This document shows, piece by piece, positions 15,874-24,803 of a stretch of 35,764 nucleotides of DNA. The stretch covers positions 1 to 35,764 of the forward strand of contig JAUXTN010000063.1 in the NCBI GenBank assembly GCA_030684355.1. The letters run 5' to 3'. Position 1 is the stretch's first letter, and the number at the start of each line of letters is the position of its first letter. Under the pieces are notes generated by a model. It did not search any database. It saw nothing but the letters and a program-made list of their open reading frames with translations, and had not been told where the DNA came from. The translations under genes were made by a program, and so were the position numbers. Source of the stretch: Pseudomonadota bacterium. Lineage in GTDB: Bacteria > Myxococcota_A > UBA796 > SXON01.

Positions 15874-17376
15874 CTAGTACTCGTACGCGCCGATGTCGCA
15901 CGTCCCGCCGGAGATCCGCGAGGAGCCGCGCTGATCGGCCGAGAGCGTCACGCCGAACGAGTCGTCGCAGTAGGGCGAGGAGGTGTCACCCGCATTGATG
16001 GCGGGGCTGCCGGAGGAGAGCGCCACCGTCTGGGTGGGCCCGCCGTTGCTGGCGATCGCGTTCGTCCCCGGGGCGGTGTTGACGATGAAGGCCGACCCGG
16101 AGGAGACGGTGCAGCCCGCGGTGCTGTCCGTCAGGTTGTACCCGTCGGACGCGATGGTCCCCGAGCAGTTGTCCGCGGTGGTGAACGGGGAGACGGTGGT
16201 GTCGCGCACGTTCAGGGCGAGGAGGGTGTGGCGCAGGAGGTACGTGCCGCCGCCGGCGTAGATCGCGCCGCCGCTGCCCGCGCCGCTGGCGTCGCTGTCG
16301 GCGTGGTTGTAGGCCATGGTGACGCTGTTGAGGAAGACGGTGGCGGTGTTGACGGAGAAGAGGCCGCCGCCGCTGCCCCGGGCCAGGTTCTCCGCCAGGG
16401 TGGAGTTCACCATCAGGACGGTCGCGTCTCCGACCTCGAGGCCACCGCCGTTGACGACCACGCTGTTGCGGTAGAACGAGGTGTCGTCGATCTCCACCAC
16501 GGGAGACGACGCGGAGCCGTAGATCAGGAGCCCGCCGCCGTTGTTGGCCAGGTTGTTCTTGATCTCCGAGTCGAGGATGGAGGCGTTGCCGTCCTGCAGG
16601 TAGATCCCGCCGCCGCCCAGGTAGGTGTCGTTGTGGTCGACCGCGGTGAGGTCCACTCCGAGCGTGTAGCTGCCCTGGCCGTTGAAGTAGATGCCCCCGC
16701 CGAATTGCGACGACGAATGGTTCTCCGACACGATGGAGTTGTAGATCGTGAGGTCACCGCCGGAGACGTAGATACCGCCGCCCGAACCAGTGCTCTGGTT
16801 GTGGTCGAAGTTCACGTGCTCGAGGTCGACCGTCGAGCCGGTGGCGTGGAGCGCCCCGCCCTCCCCGCTGGTGGCGGAGCTCCAGATCTCCACGTGGGTC
16901 ATCGTGAGCGTCGTGTTGGAGGCGCGAATGGCGCCGCCGTGACCCGAGGCGTTCCCGTCGACGAGCTGGACGTCGGAGATGTCGACCGTGAGCGCGCCGA
17001 GCGCGCCGATGTCGAACACCCGGTCGATGTCGTCGGCGTCGATGAAGGTGGTGATGTTCCCGCCCGACGTGCTGCCCACAATGGTGGTGTCGCCGACGAT
17101 GTCGAGATCACCCTGGGAGGCCCCGCCGCTGCCGGTGATCGTGAGCGTGTACGTGCCGGACGGCACGCTGACGGTGTCGGCACCGGCGTGCATGTTCGCC
17201 TCCATCACGGCGGCACGGAGCGTGCAGGTGCCCGTGGACGTGGCGCAGACGTTGTTCCCGGGGCTCACGTCGACGTCGTCGACCGTGGCAACGTTGACCG
17301 TGAACGTGGAGGCGGCGGCCGGAAACGCGACCAGGAGGAGGGAGGTGACACGGACAGAGAGGGCGAGGCGGGACAT
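15874..17376 (-). CDS. Secreted CSLREA / choice-of-anchor-Q beta-helix protein
   Basis: 500 aa. Signal peptide MSRLALSVRVTSLLLVAFPAAAS, then a CSLREA-type N-terminal motif (CTLRAAVMEAN, about 51-61, after a TVNVATVDDVDV strand). Residues about 100-400 are right-handed parallel beta-helix repeats with recurring GGGIY, GGGL and SxxxxN turns. The C-terminus has the choice-of-anchor-Q pattern: NGGPTQTVAL, SPAINAGD, DQRGSSR and the closing CDIGAYEY. Such proteins are exported and surface-attached or released; the substrate is unknown. AAGGAG five bases before ATG 17376 fixes the start. It faces the SMI1/TPR gene across a hairpin pair. Confidence 0.9.
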   Translation of the reverse strand: MSRLALSVRVTSLLLVAFPAAASTFTVNVATVDDVDVSPGNNVCATSTGTCTLRAAVMEANMHAGADTVSVPSGTYTLTITGSGGASQGDLDIVGDTTIVGSTSGGNITTFIDADDIDRVFDIGALGALTVDISDVQLVDGNASGHGGAIRASNTTLTMTHVEIWSSATSGEGGALHATGSTVDLEHVNFDHNQSTGSGGGIYVSGGDLTIYNSIVSENHSSSQFGGGIYFNGQGSYTLGVDLTAVDHNDTYLGGGGIYLQDGNASILDSEIKNNLANNGGGLLIYGSASSPVVEIDDTSFYRNSVVVNGGGLEVGDATVLMVNSTLAENLARGSGGGLFSVNTATVFLNSVTMAYNHADSDASGAGSGGAIYAGGGTYLLRHTLLALNVRDTTVSPFTTADNCSGTIASDGYNLTDSTAGCTVSSGSAFIVNTAPGTNAIASNGGPTQTVALSSGSPAINAGDTSSPYCDDSFGVTLSADQRGSSRISGGTCDIGAYEY

Positions 17377-17517
17377 GGACGCTCCTTGAGCGTCGTGACA
17401 GTACCATACTTGACTGACGACGAATGCCGCCCAACCTTACAGATCACGATCACGACGAACCGATCGGAGTGTCTTACGCACGCGCCCCAGCGGTGTAGCG
17501 CGAGGTGGTCCGATAGC

Positions 17518-17607
17518 CGCCGCACGTTCACCGACGGACAACGGTGGCGCGGCGGCCACCCCCTCGGCGTGCGCGCGCTCATGGATCACCTCGGTCACGA
17601 CGATCCG
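17518..17607 (+). pseudogene. Fragment of a second SMI1/TPR/HEAT gene copy
   Basis: The plus strand reads TDGQRWRGGHPLGVRALMDH followed by LGHDDP, nearly identical in protein and DNA to codons around 15484-15556 of the full-length gene (ADGQRWRGGHPLGVRALIDR). There is no start or remainder of the gene. It is a remnant of a duplicated paralogue or of a recombination event 2 kb away, lying between the beta-helix gene and the papain-fold genes. Confidence 0.8.
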
Positions 17608-17623
17608 CTACGCGCCCCCGTTG

Positions 17624-18952
17624 TCAGGCCCGCGCGTGAACCGCCAGGACGTGCACCTCCGACCCCATCGGGATCCACGCGCCGCCGAGGGCGGGGATCG
17701 GGGCCGGGCCGCCGACCAGGGCACGGTCGCGGTCGATCCCCTCGCCGTCGTCCACTCCGGCGCCCATGGCCGCCATCTGCTGGTCGAGGACGTCCTGCTG
17801 GTAGTCCCGGAACACCACCTGCCCGCCGGGGGTGAGCGCGGCGAAGTTCCAGTGCCCCTGGTAGTAGACGCAGAACCGGGCGCCGAGCGGATACCGCTTC
17901 ATCCGCGAGATCACCTGCGCGAACCCGGCCGGCTGGATGTGCTGCAGGACGAACTCGTCGAGCGCCAGCCGCTCGTTGCCCTGGATCGCCGCGAGGATCG
18001 CCCCGATGGCCGCCCTCATGCCGGCGATCTGATGCGCGGCGAGCGCCTCGGGGCCCTCCCCGGGCTCGATCCCCTGGGCGGTGGCGTAGGCCGGAAACGC
18101 GCCCGGGCCCTGCGTTGCGGCGCCCATGATCCCCCGCACCTGGCTTCCCCGAACCGCGAACATGGCCGCGATGCTCACCATGGCGCAATTGGTGGTGCGC
18201 TGCGGGTTGTTCTGCGCGTCGTTCACCCGTCCGCCGCCGCCGTTCAGCGTGCCCAGCCGCTCCTCGACACGCTCCAGGTAATAGGTGCCGCGCAGCTCGA
18301 TCTCCACGGCGCCGGCGAGCGCGTCGTAGGCGCCCTGGTTGGCCTCCCGGCGCTCGGCGGGCAGCGCCACGAGAGCGTCCCGGACCGCGCGCAGGTTGTC
18401 GGCCGTGCGCCCGCCGTCGGCCCCCAGGGCCCGCACCGCGCCGAGGAACGCGGCCTCGGCGGGGTCCGTGGCGACGGCGATCGCGCCCTGGGCCGCCGCC
18501 ACCAGGGCGGGCGAGCCCTCATTCCAGGCCAACGGCGGCGGCGCGTCCGGGACGTGCTCGATCGCCGCGAGCAGCGCGGGCGCATCGACGAGGATGTCGA
18601 TGGCGGCCTCGGGGTTCGGCGCCGCGTCGAGCGCCCGGCGCAGCAGCGGGTCCTCCTCCACGTCCGCCACGGCCTCGTCGAGCACCTCGGGCGGCGGGTC
18701 CCGGCGGCAACATCGGTAGATCGCGCCCGCGACCAGCCCCGCGAGGAGCGTCCCGCCAGCGGCGAGGAGGCCGATGGTAAGTGGCTCCAACCGCTGCACC
18801 GCGGCGGCTCCCGTGGGCGGTACCGGGCTCGACGCGGAAATCGGCCGCGTCAGCGGATCCCTCAGCGCGAAGCGGGCGAGCGGGTCGCGGAGCGGCTCGC
18901 GCGCGGGGGCGATCTCCGTGCGCGGCTCCCGCGGCGACGAGGCGCCCGCCAT
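17624..18952 (-). CDS. Papain-fold protein with one membrane segment; possible effector
   Basis: 442 aa from ATG 18952; a GTG overlapping the previous stop by four bases is an alternative start. Residues 1-55 are Pro/Arg/Ala-rich with repeated RDPL (LRDPLARFALRDPLTRP) and end in AAVQRLEP. A single hydrophobic segment at about 58-79 (LTIGLLAAGGTLLAGLVAGA) is followed by CC and basic residues. The C-terminal domain has NCAMVS (C256), GHWNF (H367) and VVFRDYQQD (D383), the order and spacing of a papain-like Cys-His-Asp fold such as toxin glutamine deamidase (Tox-PL) domains. Cysteine protease or deamidase activity is inferred. It follows the next gene by 17 bp, so the two are an operon. Confidence 0.7.
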   Translation of the reverse strand: MAGASSPREPRTEIAPAREPLRDPLARFALRDPLTRPISASSPVPPTGAAAVQRLEPLTIGLLAAGGTLLAGLVAGAIYRCCRRDPPPEVLDEAVADVEEDPLLRRALDAAPNPEAAIDILVDAPALLAAIEHVPDAPPPLAWNEGSPALVAAAQGAIAVATDPAEAAFLGAVRALGADGGRTADNLRAVRDALVALPAERREANQGAYDALAGAVEIELRGTYYLERVEERLGTLNGGGGRVNDAQNNPQRTTNCAMVSIAAMFAVRGSQVRGIMGAATQGPGAFPAYATAQGIEPGEGPEALAAHQIAGMRAAIGAILAAIQGNERLALDEFVLQHIQPAGFAQVISRMKRYPLGARFCVYYQGHWNFAALTPGGQVVFRDYQQDVLDQQMAAMGAGVDDGEGIDRDRALVGGPAPIPALGGAWIPMGSEVHVLAVHARA

Positions 18953-18969
18953 CGCCCCCGCACCCCCGC

Positions 18970-19995
18970 TCACCACGGCGCCGGCCCGAACGTGACCGTG
19001 TAGTCCTCCGCGCTGAGCGCGCCCATCGTCGTGGCCTGCATCACCGGGTGGGGCCCGGGCTTGCACCAGAGGCTCATGACCGCGGGCGTGCCGTCCCCCC
19101 CGAGCACGCCGCGGGACACCGCCACGTGGGACGGCCCGTCAAAGAACACGAGGTGGCCGCGCGGCGGCGGGGCGTCTCCGTCGCGCCAGGTCTCCTCCCC
19201 GGCGCCGAGCACCGCGGCGATGGCGTTGGAATAGGCCGCTACGATCTTGTCCTGCTGCCCGCTCTGGAGCAGCGCCGTGCCGTCCGCGCAGGCGATCGCG
19301 TAGATGGAGCCGAGGAGCCACTTCGGGAAGACCCCGGCCTTGTACCCGGCGTACAGGCAGGCCTCCCAGCAGTTCATGCTCGACACGTCGGTGGGCGCCC
19401 CACCTTCGCCGCGGAGCCACCGCGTGAAGTGGTTGGCGCGCTGCCCCTGCCCGTCGAGGTTGTTCACGCCCGTGTCCTTGGGGACCACCTTGCCGCCCTT
19501 CCCGGCCGCGCCGCTCGTCACCCAATCCAACTGCCCGACCAGGGCCTCGGCCCCCGACGCGATGCGCTCGTTGCGCACCTCCCCGAGCCACTCGACGTAG
19601 GGCTGCACGCCGGGCGCCAGCCCATCCATCGTCCGCGCGTCGGTCATGAGCTTCGTCACCTGCTCGACGGACATCGCGTTCACCACCTCGCGGAAGTCGG
19701 TCATCGTGGCGGCGCGGCTCAACGCACGCAGGGCGGCGGCGGGGGAGACCGCCAACCCCTCGGAAAAGGCCAGCAGGAGCGCATCCTGGCCCTCGCTGAG
19801 GCGCTGGACGAACGGGACTGCGGGGGCCCGTTGGACAGTCGGGCGGACGAGCGGATCGACGAGCCGATCGCGGAGCACCGGCGCTCCGAGCGTGCTCGGG
19901 GCGAGGCGATCGGAGAGCCCGTCCCCACGGTCGTGCGCCGCGGCGGCGCTCCGCGGCGCGACCGCCGGGGGAGCCGCGCGTTCGAGGCGTTGCAT
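18970..19995 (-). CDS. NlpC/P60-like papain-fold protein; possible effector
   Basis: 341 aa from ATG 19995 (GGAGAG upstream; the frame is open further upstream but Arg-rich). The N-terminal 70 residues have no signal peptide and carry RDRLVDPLVRP and two VQR motifs (TVQRAP, FVQRLS), close to the N-terminus of the neighbouring gene. The catalytic-like part has MNCWEACLYAGY (C209) and GHLVFFDGPSHVAVSRG (H290), the order seen in NlpC/P60 and CHAP-type amidases or peptidases. A murein-cleaving or protein-cleaving role is inferred, not shown. First gene of a two-gene unit. The shared N-terminal region may be a loading or export signal. Confidence 0.7.
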   Translation of the reverse strand: MQRLERAAPPAVAPRSAAAAHDRGDGLSDRLAPSTLGAPVLRDRLVDPLVRPTVQRAPAVPFVQRLSEGQDALLLAFSEGLAVSPAAALRALSRAATMTDFREVVNAMSVEQVTKLMTDARTMDGLAPGVQPYVEWLGEVRNERIASGAEALVGQLDWVTSGAAGKGGKVVPKDTGVNNLDGQGQRANHFTRWLRGEGGAPTDVSSMNCWEACLYAGYKAGVFPKWLLGSIYAIACADGTALLQSGQQDKIVAAYSNAIAAVLGAGEETWRDGDAPPPRGHLVFFDGPSHVAVSRGVLGGDGTPAVMSLWCKPGPHPVMQATTMGALSAEDYTVTFGPAPW

Positions 19996-20113
19996 GGTCG
20001 CTCTCCGTCGTGGGGAGCGTACACCAACGCGGTCCCCCTTGCCGACGTCTCCGTGACCGGCTGCATCGCGAATCCTGCAATCCCGCCTTGACGCGCCGCG
20101 TCGCGACACAGGG

Positions 20114-20131
20114 GTGACGGACGTCCGTCAC
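20114..20131. promoter_or_regulatory. Perfect 18-bp palindrome, likely operator
   Basis: GTGACGGACGTCCGTCAC is a perfect palindrome; a partial second copy GACGTCCGTCAC follows at 20151-20162 and a lone GTCAC lies between them. It sits between the divergent papain-fold gene (start 19995) and the lipoprotein gene (start 20278), so a dimeric repressor or activator could control either. The regulator is not in the window. Confidence 0.55.
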
Positions 20132-20277
20132 CTGACAGTCGTCACCTCGCGACGTCCGTCACCCGACACCAAGTAGATCCAGCCCTTTGGCGATGGGCCC
20201 GGTCTTGCATGGGCCTCCCGTCTGGCCCAAGCCGTCGCAAGATCGCGTACGCTCTCCCCACGCCTGGAGGATCTCCC

Positions 20278-22410
20278 ATGCTGTTGTCCACCCGTTCGCT
20301 CGTCCACCTCGCGCGCCCCCTCGTCGCGCTGCTGTTCACGCCGTTGTGGCTCCCGGGCTGCATCGAGCACACCGACAAGAAGGATGTCGCCGCGGAAACG
20401 GGGCTGGCCGACACCGGCCTCGTCGACACCGCCCTCGTCGACACCGGCACCGACACCGATCCCCCGGACACCGGCGCCTGCCCCGGCGACCAGGACTGTG
20501 ACGGGCTCACCGACGCCCAGGAAGCCGAGATCGGCACGGACCCCGCCACTGCGGACAGCGATGGGGACGGCCTCGGCGACTGGGAGGAGCTGCTCAACGG
20601 CACCGACCCCCTCGACGACGACACCGATGGCGACGGGATCCTGGACAGCGAGGACGCCGAGCCGGGCACGGACGCCACGGCCGACACCGACGGCGACGGC
20701 CTGGGGGACGACCTCGAGGCGGCCTTTGGCACGGACCCCAACGACGCCGACACGGACAACGACGACGTCACCGACCTCGACGAGCTCCTCAACGGGACGG
20801 ACCCGCTGGACGACGACTCGGACGACGACGGCATGACCGACGGCCAGGAGGAGGCTGCCGGCACCGACCCACAGAACGAGGACACCGACGGGGACGGCCT
20901 CACGGACGGCGACGAGGTGGCCGAGCACGGCACGGATCCGCTCGACGCCGACACCGACGGCGACGGTGTGGACGACACCACCGAGCTGCTGGCCGGGTCG
21001 GATGCCAACGACGCCGCGGATGTGCCGGGGGATGGGGCGGGGGATGTGGTGAGGTGTGAGAGCGTGGGGGTCACCGAGGCGAAGGGAAGGGAGTTCTACG
21101 ACGAGGCGCGCGCGCAGGGGATGACCACCACCGCCGCGGCTGGGCTGTACTCGGACTGGGACAGCTTCCGCAATGAGGGCACGGAGTGCTCCTGCGAGGT
21201 CGTGCTCGCCGATCCCACCCCCACGGCGATGACGGGTGTTTCGGTGTGGATCCCCGCCCGCGTGCACGACGGCACGGACTGGGAGCCGGAGCCCATCCCG
21301 GCGGCGGTCATGCTCGACGTGCCGCCCACCTGGAGCGTGGACACGAGCCGTCGCTTCGCGAGCGCGAACGAACTCAACACCACGCCGGACGACCTCGGCG
21401 TCGATGTCGACCACTGGTTCGCCTTCGACGACATCGCCTCGAATCCAGACGACGAGTACGACCTCTCCTACGCCACGCCCTTCGACGTGTCGGGCACCTA
21501 CAAGATCTGGGTGAGCTTCGCGAACACGGCGGGCGACCGCATGGACGCTTGTGCAGACCTCGTCGACTCCAGCGCCCCGGAGGACAGCGTGCACTTCCGC
21601 GTCGACACCCCGGCGACGTACGCGGCGCGCTTCTCGCGCATCCCGAGCCCCCCCCGGCCGGATCCCGACGGATGCGTCCCCGGTGCCGAGGCCACGACCA
21701 CCTTCGCCCTGGCCAACGTCGGCGAAGGCGCGCGGCTCCTCCCCACCACGGGAGCGCCGGCCTTCGTGGGTGCCCGCGCGAAGGAGGTCACCGTCACCGC
21801 CTGGAACGGCGCGGATCGCCTCGAGCTTCACCGCCCCTCGGGCGTGGTCGCCGTGCTCACCCCCGAGCACCCGTCGGCGCTGGTCGGCCAGAACGAGCTC
21901 CCGATTGCCCTCGCCCGCTGGAAGAGCGGCCGCTCGACGCCCGGCGCCTGGTCGGACCCGGTGGTCGAGGTCCGCCACACCTGCCCCACGGGGCCCGCCG
22001 CCACGCTGCCCGCCGCCACGACGTCGGCCGCGTGGTCCGAGCTGGATGCGGCGCTCCGCGCGGCCACGGGTGGCGTCGGCCTGGAGCTCTGGCGCGCGGG
22101 CCTCGACGAAAGCGCCCTGCCGGCGCTGCGGGCGTTCCTCGAGCTGGGCGATGCCACGCTGGGGGACCCGGACCACCTCGTGTTCGAGGCCCCCGGCGGT
22201 GGCCGGCTCGACGCGCTGCTCCTCTCCCAGGCGGCCCCGGGGAGCTGGACCTTCCACCACCGCCGCGCCGGCCTCCAGCTCGACGGCACGCTGGTACAGA
22301 CGGGAAATGATCTGCTCCTAAGCCTGAGCCAAGGCAAGGTCGTGGTCGGTGGCGTTACGATGATCCTCGCGCCCGCCCAGCTCCTGCTCCTCGGAGGATC
22401 CTCGTCGTGA
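20278..22410 (+). CDS. Lipoprotein with thrombospondin type 3 repeats
   Basis: 710 aa from ATG 20278, set by GGAGG seven bases upstream. Signal peptide with WLPGC (lipidation Cys 28). A DT-rich spacer (ETGLADTGLVDTALVDTGTDTD) leads into a series of calcium-binding TSP3-type repeats (about 70-265) of the form DSDGDGLGDWEELLNGTDPLD. The remaining 430 residues (from VRCESVGVTEAKGREFY) form one or more extracellular domains that I do not recognise, with IgG-like strands (FDVSGTYKIWVSFAN). It is likely surface-exposed. The stop overlaps the next gene by four bases, so the two are co-translated and may work as a pair. Confidence 0.85.
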   Translation: MLLSTRSLVHLARPLVALLFTPLWLPGCIEHTDKKDVAAETGLADTGLVDTALVDTGTDTDPPDTGACPGDQDCDGLTDAQEAEIGTDPATADSDGDGLGDWEELLNGTDPLDDDTDGDGILDSEDAEPGTDATADTDGDGLGDDLEAAFGTDPNDADTDNDDVTDLDELLNGTDPLDDDSDDDGMTDGQEEAAGTDPQNEDTDGDGLTDGDEVAEHGTDPLDADTDGDGVDDTTELLAGSDANDAADVPGDGAGDVVRCESVGVTEAKGREFYDEARAQGMTTTAAAGLYSDWDSFRNEGTECSCEVVLADPTPTAMTGVSVWIPARVHDGTDWEPEPIPAAVMLDVPPTWSVDTSRRFASANELNTTPDDLGVDVDHWFAFDDIASNPDDEYDLSYATPFDVSGTYKIWVSFANTAGDRMDACADLVDSSAPEDSVHFRVDTPATYAARFSRIPSPPRPDPDGCVPGAEATTTFALANVGEGARLLPTTGAPAFVGARAKEVTVTAWNGADRLELHRPSGVVAVLTPEHPSALVGQNELPIALARWKSGRSTPGAWSDPVVEVRHTCPTGPAATLPAATTSAAWSELDAALRAATGGVGLELWRAGLDESALPALRAFLELGDATLGDPDHLVFEAPGGGRLDALLLSQAAPGSWTFHHRRAGLQLDGTLVQTGNDLLLSLSQGKVVVGGVTMILAPAQLLLLGGSSS

Positions 22411-24635
22411 CTCCCCGCCCCCCCCGCACGCGCCTCCGCCGAGGGGGGGCCCTCGCCCGGTTGCTGGCCCTCACGCTGCTGCTGCCCGGGTGCCTGATCA
22501 ACACCGAGCTCTACGAGCAGCGCCTCGCGGCGCTGACGGATGACGACGGGGACGGCCAGACCGAGCTCGAGGGCGACTGTGACGACACCAACGCCGCCGT
22601 CGGTGTCGGCGCGCCGGAGCTGTGCAACGGCTTCGACGACAACTGCGAGGGCGGGATCGATGAAGTGGCGACGGGCAACGACGTGGCCTGGGCTGCCGAC
22701 GCCGACGGGGACGGCTACGCCAGCGACAGCGCCACCGCCTACGCCGCGTGTGCGTCGCCGGGAGCGGGCTGGGTCTCGGCCTGGGGAGACTGCGACGACG
22801 ACGACGACACCACCCGGCCGGGCGCCCCCGAGGCCTGCGACGGGCGCGACAACGACTGTGACAGCGCGGCGGACGAGGAGCCGACCGTCTCGCCGCCGAC
22901 CTGGCACCCCGACGAGGACGAGGACGGCTACGGGCAACTGGCGCGTGGCGTGAGCCAGTGCCTCGCGCCGGAGGTCCGGGGCTGGGTGCAGGACGACACC
23001 GACTGCGACGACACGGACGGCGCCATCCATCCCGCCGCGCCCGAACGCTGCAACGGCACGGACGACGACTGCGACGACCAGGTCGACGAGGCCCCGGTCA
23101 CCGACGCCGCCGGCTGGTACCCCGACGAGGACCGCGATGGCTACGGGGACGACGCGGCCGCGGCGTGCACGGCGGCCGCGGGCTTCGTCGACGTGGGCGG
23201 GGACTGCGACGACACCGACGCGGGCGTGAACCCGCCGGCGGCGGAGGTCTGCAACGACGGCGCGGACAACGACTGCGACGGGGGCCCCGGGGACTGTGTC
23301 TGGGACGACACGATCGACATGACGGCGCAGCACCGCATCAGCGCGGTCTACGAGGGCGAGGGGCTCGGCTATGCGGGCGGCACCGGAGACCTCGACGGGG
23401 ACGGCCGGAACGAGATCGTTGTCAGCGCGGGCACTGCCTACTCCCCGACCGCAGCGGCAGCGCTTGGCGCAGTCATGGTTTTCAGGACCCCGATCACCAC
23501 TGACCTCACCGAGGACGAGGCCGAGTGGACGTTCTGGGGCGACCATGATCACTCCGGCGCGGGCTCGTCCATCGTCGTGCACGACCTTGACGGCGACGGC
23601 TTCGACGACCTGCAGGTGGGCTCGGGGGCGCAAACCGTAGATGGCCAGATGTGGGCAGGCACCTTGTACACGGTGTTCGGACCCCTCACCGGCGGTGGCC
23701 TCCTCGAGGAAGAGGCGGACTGGAAGCTGGTAGGGACCACGGCCGACGAGTCCATCGGCATGCGCGCCTACGCCCTCGGCGACCTCGATGGCGACGGCCT
23801 CCCGGACTTCGGCACCGGCTACGAATTCATCGACCACCGCGGCCTCGACCGCACCGGCGCCGTCTACGTCTTCACCACCGTCGGCTCCGGCACGGAGGCC
23901 GCCGCCGACACCGCCACCGCCGTCATCTACGGCTCCGAGGAGTACGACGAGATCGGGCTCGGCGCGACGGGGTTGGACCTCGACGGCGACGGCTTCAGCG
24001 ACCTCGTCGTCGGCGCCCAGGGCTACGATTCCGACCCGGCCGATGGCGCCGCCCTCGTGTTCATGGGCCCGGTGGCCGGCAGCATCGCGGGCGACGACGC
24101 CGACCTCGTCTTCACGGGGGAGTCCTCGGCCTCCTACGCCGGCCGCATGGTCGACACCGTCGGCGATATCAACGGAGACGGGTTGGATGACCTCCTCGTC
24201 GGCGCGCCCCAAACCGACGACGGCGCCGCCTACCTCATCTGGGGCGCCAGCACCCTGGCCGGCGGCCCCCTCGCCGACGCCAACGTCAAGTTCCGTGGGG
24301 ATCGGGCCAACTACTTCCAGCTCGGCTACTCGCTCGACGGCCTGGGTGACCTCAACGAGGACGGCTGGCCCGACCTCTTCATCAGCGAGAACTACTACCC
24401 AGGCGGGCAGGGCTACGTCTTCTTCGGACCCCTCGCAACCCCCGCGACATACCAGGCCTCCACCGCTGACGTCGTCCTCAGCGGGGACGGTCGCTCCGAC
24501 GCCGTCTACGAAACCGCCTTCACCCCCGGCGACGCCACCGGCGACGGCGTCTCCGACCTGGTCGTCGGCTCCTACAAGTACGGCGGGGACGCCTGGGACG
24601 GCGTGGTCTACCTCGTGCCGGGCGTGGGGTACTGA
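22407..24635 (+). CDS. Lipoprotein with MopE-type metal-binding motifs and seven FG-GAP repeats
   Basis: 742 aa, GTG start overlapping the previous stop (GTGA). Lipobox LLLPGC (Cys 29). Residues about 43-300 hold four copies of the MopE-like putative metal-binding motif, each with DxDGDG..., GDCDD and CNGxDxDCD. The C-terminal part has seven FG-GAP/integrin-alpha type units (GDLDGDGRNEIVVSAG, HDLDGDGFDDLQVGSG, GDLDGDGLPDFGTGYE, LDLDGDGFSDLVVGAQG, GDINGDGLDDLLVGAP, GDLNEDGWPDLFIS, GDATGDGVSDLVVGS), the number expected for one complete seven-bladed calcium-binding propeller. A surface adhesion or ligand-binding role is inferred. Confidence 0.92.
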   Translation: MTPRPPRTRLRRGGALARLLALTLLLPGCLINTELYEQRLAALTDDDGDGQTELEGDCDDTNAAVGVGAPELCNGFDDNCEGGIDEVATGNDVAWAADADGDGYASDSATAYAACASPGAGWVSAWGDCDDDDDTTRPGAPEACDGRDNDCDSAADEEPTVSPPTWHPDEDEDGYGQLARGVSQCLAPEVRGWVQDDTDCDDTDGAIHPAAPERCNGTDDDCDDQVDEAPVTDAAGWYPDEDRDGYGDDAAAACTAAAGFVDVGGDCDDTDAGVNPPAAEVCNDGADNDCDGGPGDCVWDDTIDMTAQHRISAVYEGEGLGYAGGTGDLDGDGRNEIVVSAGTAYSPTAAAALGAVMVFRTPITTDLTEDEAEWTFWGDHDHSGAGSSIVVHDLDGDGFDDLQVGSGAQTVDGQMWAGTLYTVFGPLTGGGLLEEEADWKLVGTTADESIGMRAYALGDLDGDGLPDFGTGYEFIDHRGLDRTGAVYVFTTVGSGTEAAADTATAVIYGSEEYDEIGLGATGLDLDGDGFSDLVVGAQGYDSDPADGAALVFMGPVAGSIAGDDADLVFTGESSASYAGRMVDTVGDINGDGLDDLLVGAPQTDDGAAYLIWGASTLAGGPLADANVKFRGDRANYFQLGYSLDGLGDLNEDGWPDLFISENYYPGGQGYVFFGPLATPATYQASTADVVLSGDGRSDAVYETAFTPGDATGDGVSDLVVGSYKYGGDAWDGVVYLVPGVGY

Positions 24636-24701
24636 ACGCGCGCGGGGGGGCGCTCCCGTGGACTCCGGCGGCGGGGCGGACCCCGAGGACTCGGAGAGTT
24701 C

Positions 24702-24747
24702 CGACCCGACGTGGACGGTGACGGCGGACGCCGTCGCCGTCGGGTCG
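24702..24747. terminator. Long hairpin between convergent lipoprotein and cas6e genes
   Basis: The inner stem GGTGACGGCG / CGCCGTCGCC (24717-24726 with 24729-24738, one G-T pair, loop GA) is extended by the outer CGACCCGAC / GTCGGGTCG, with a 6-base bulge on one side. It lies between two gene ends that face each other, the right place for a two-way terminator. No T-tract. Confidence 0.5.
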
Positions 24748-24803
24748 AGCCTACGGGGGAGGGAGAGCGTCGCGCATCCCTACCGGTCAACGAAGACAGT
24801 GCT

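Noticed and set aside
14194..17835. 1213-aa plus-strand frame
   Set aside because: Begins inside the SMI1/TPR gene in another frame and is antisense to the beta-helix gene. Only the short stretch around 17518-17607 is meaningful, as a paralogue fragment.
20128..22260. 710-aa minus-strand frame
   Set aside because: Antisense to the TSP3 lipoprotein, repetitive Val/Gly/Arg composition, no start signals.
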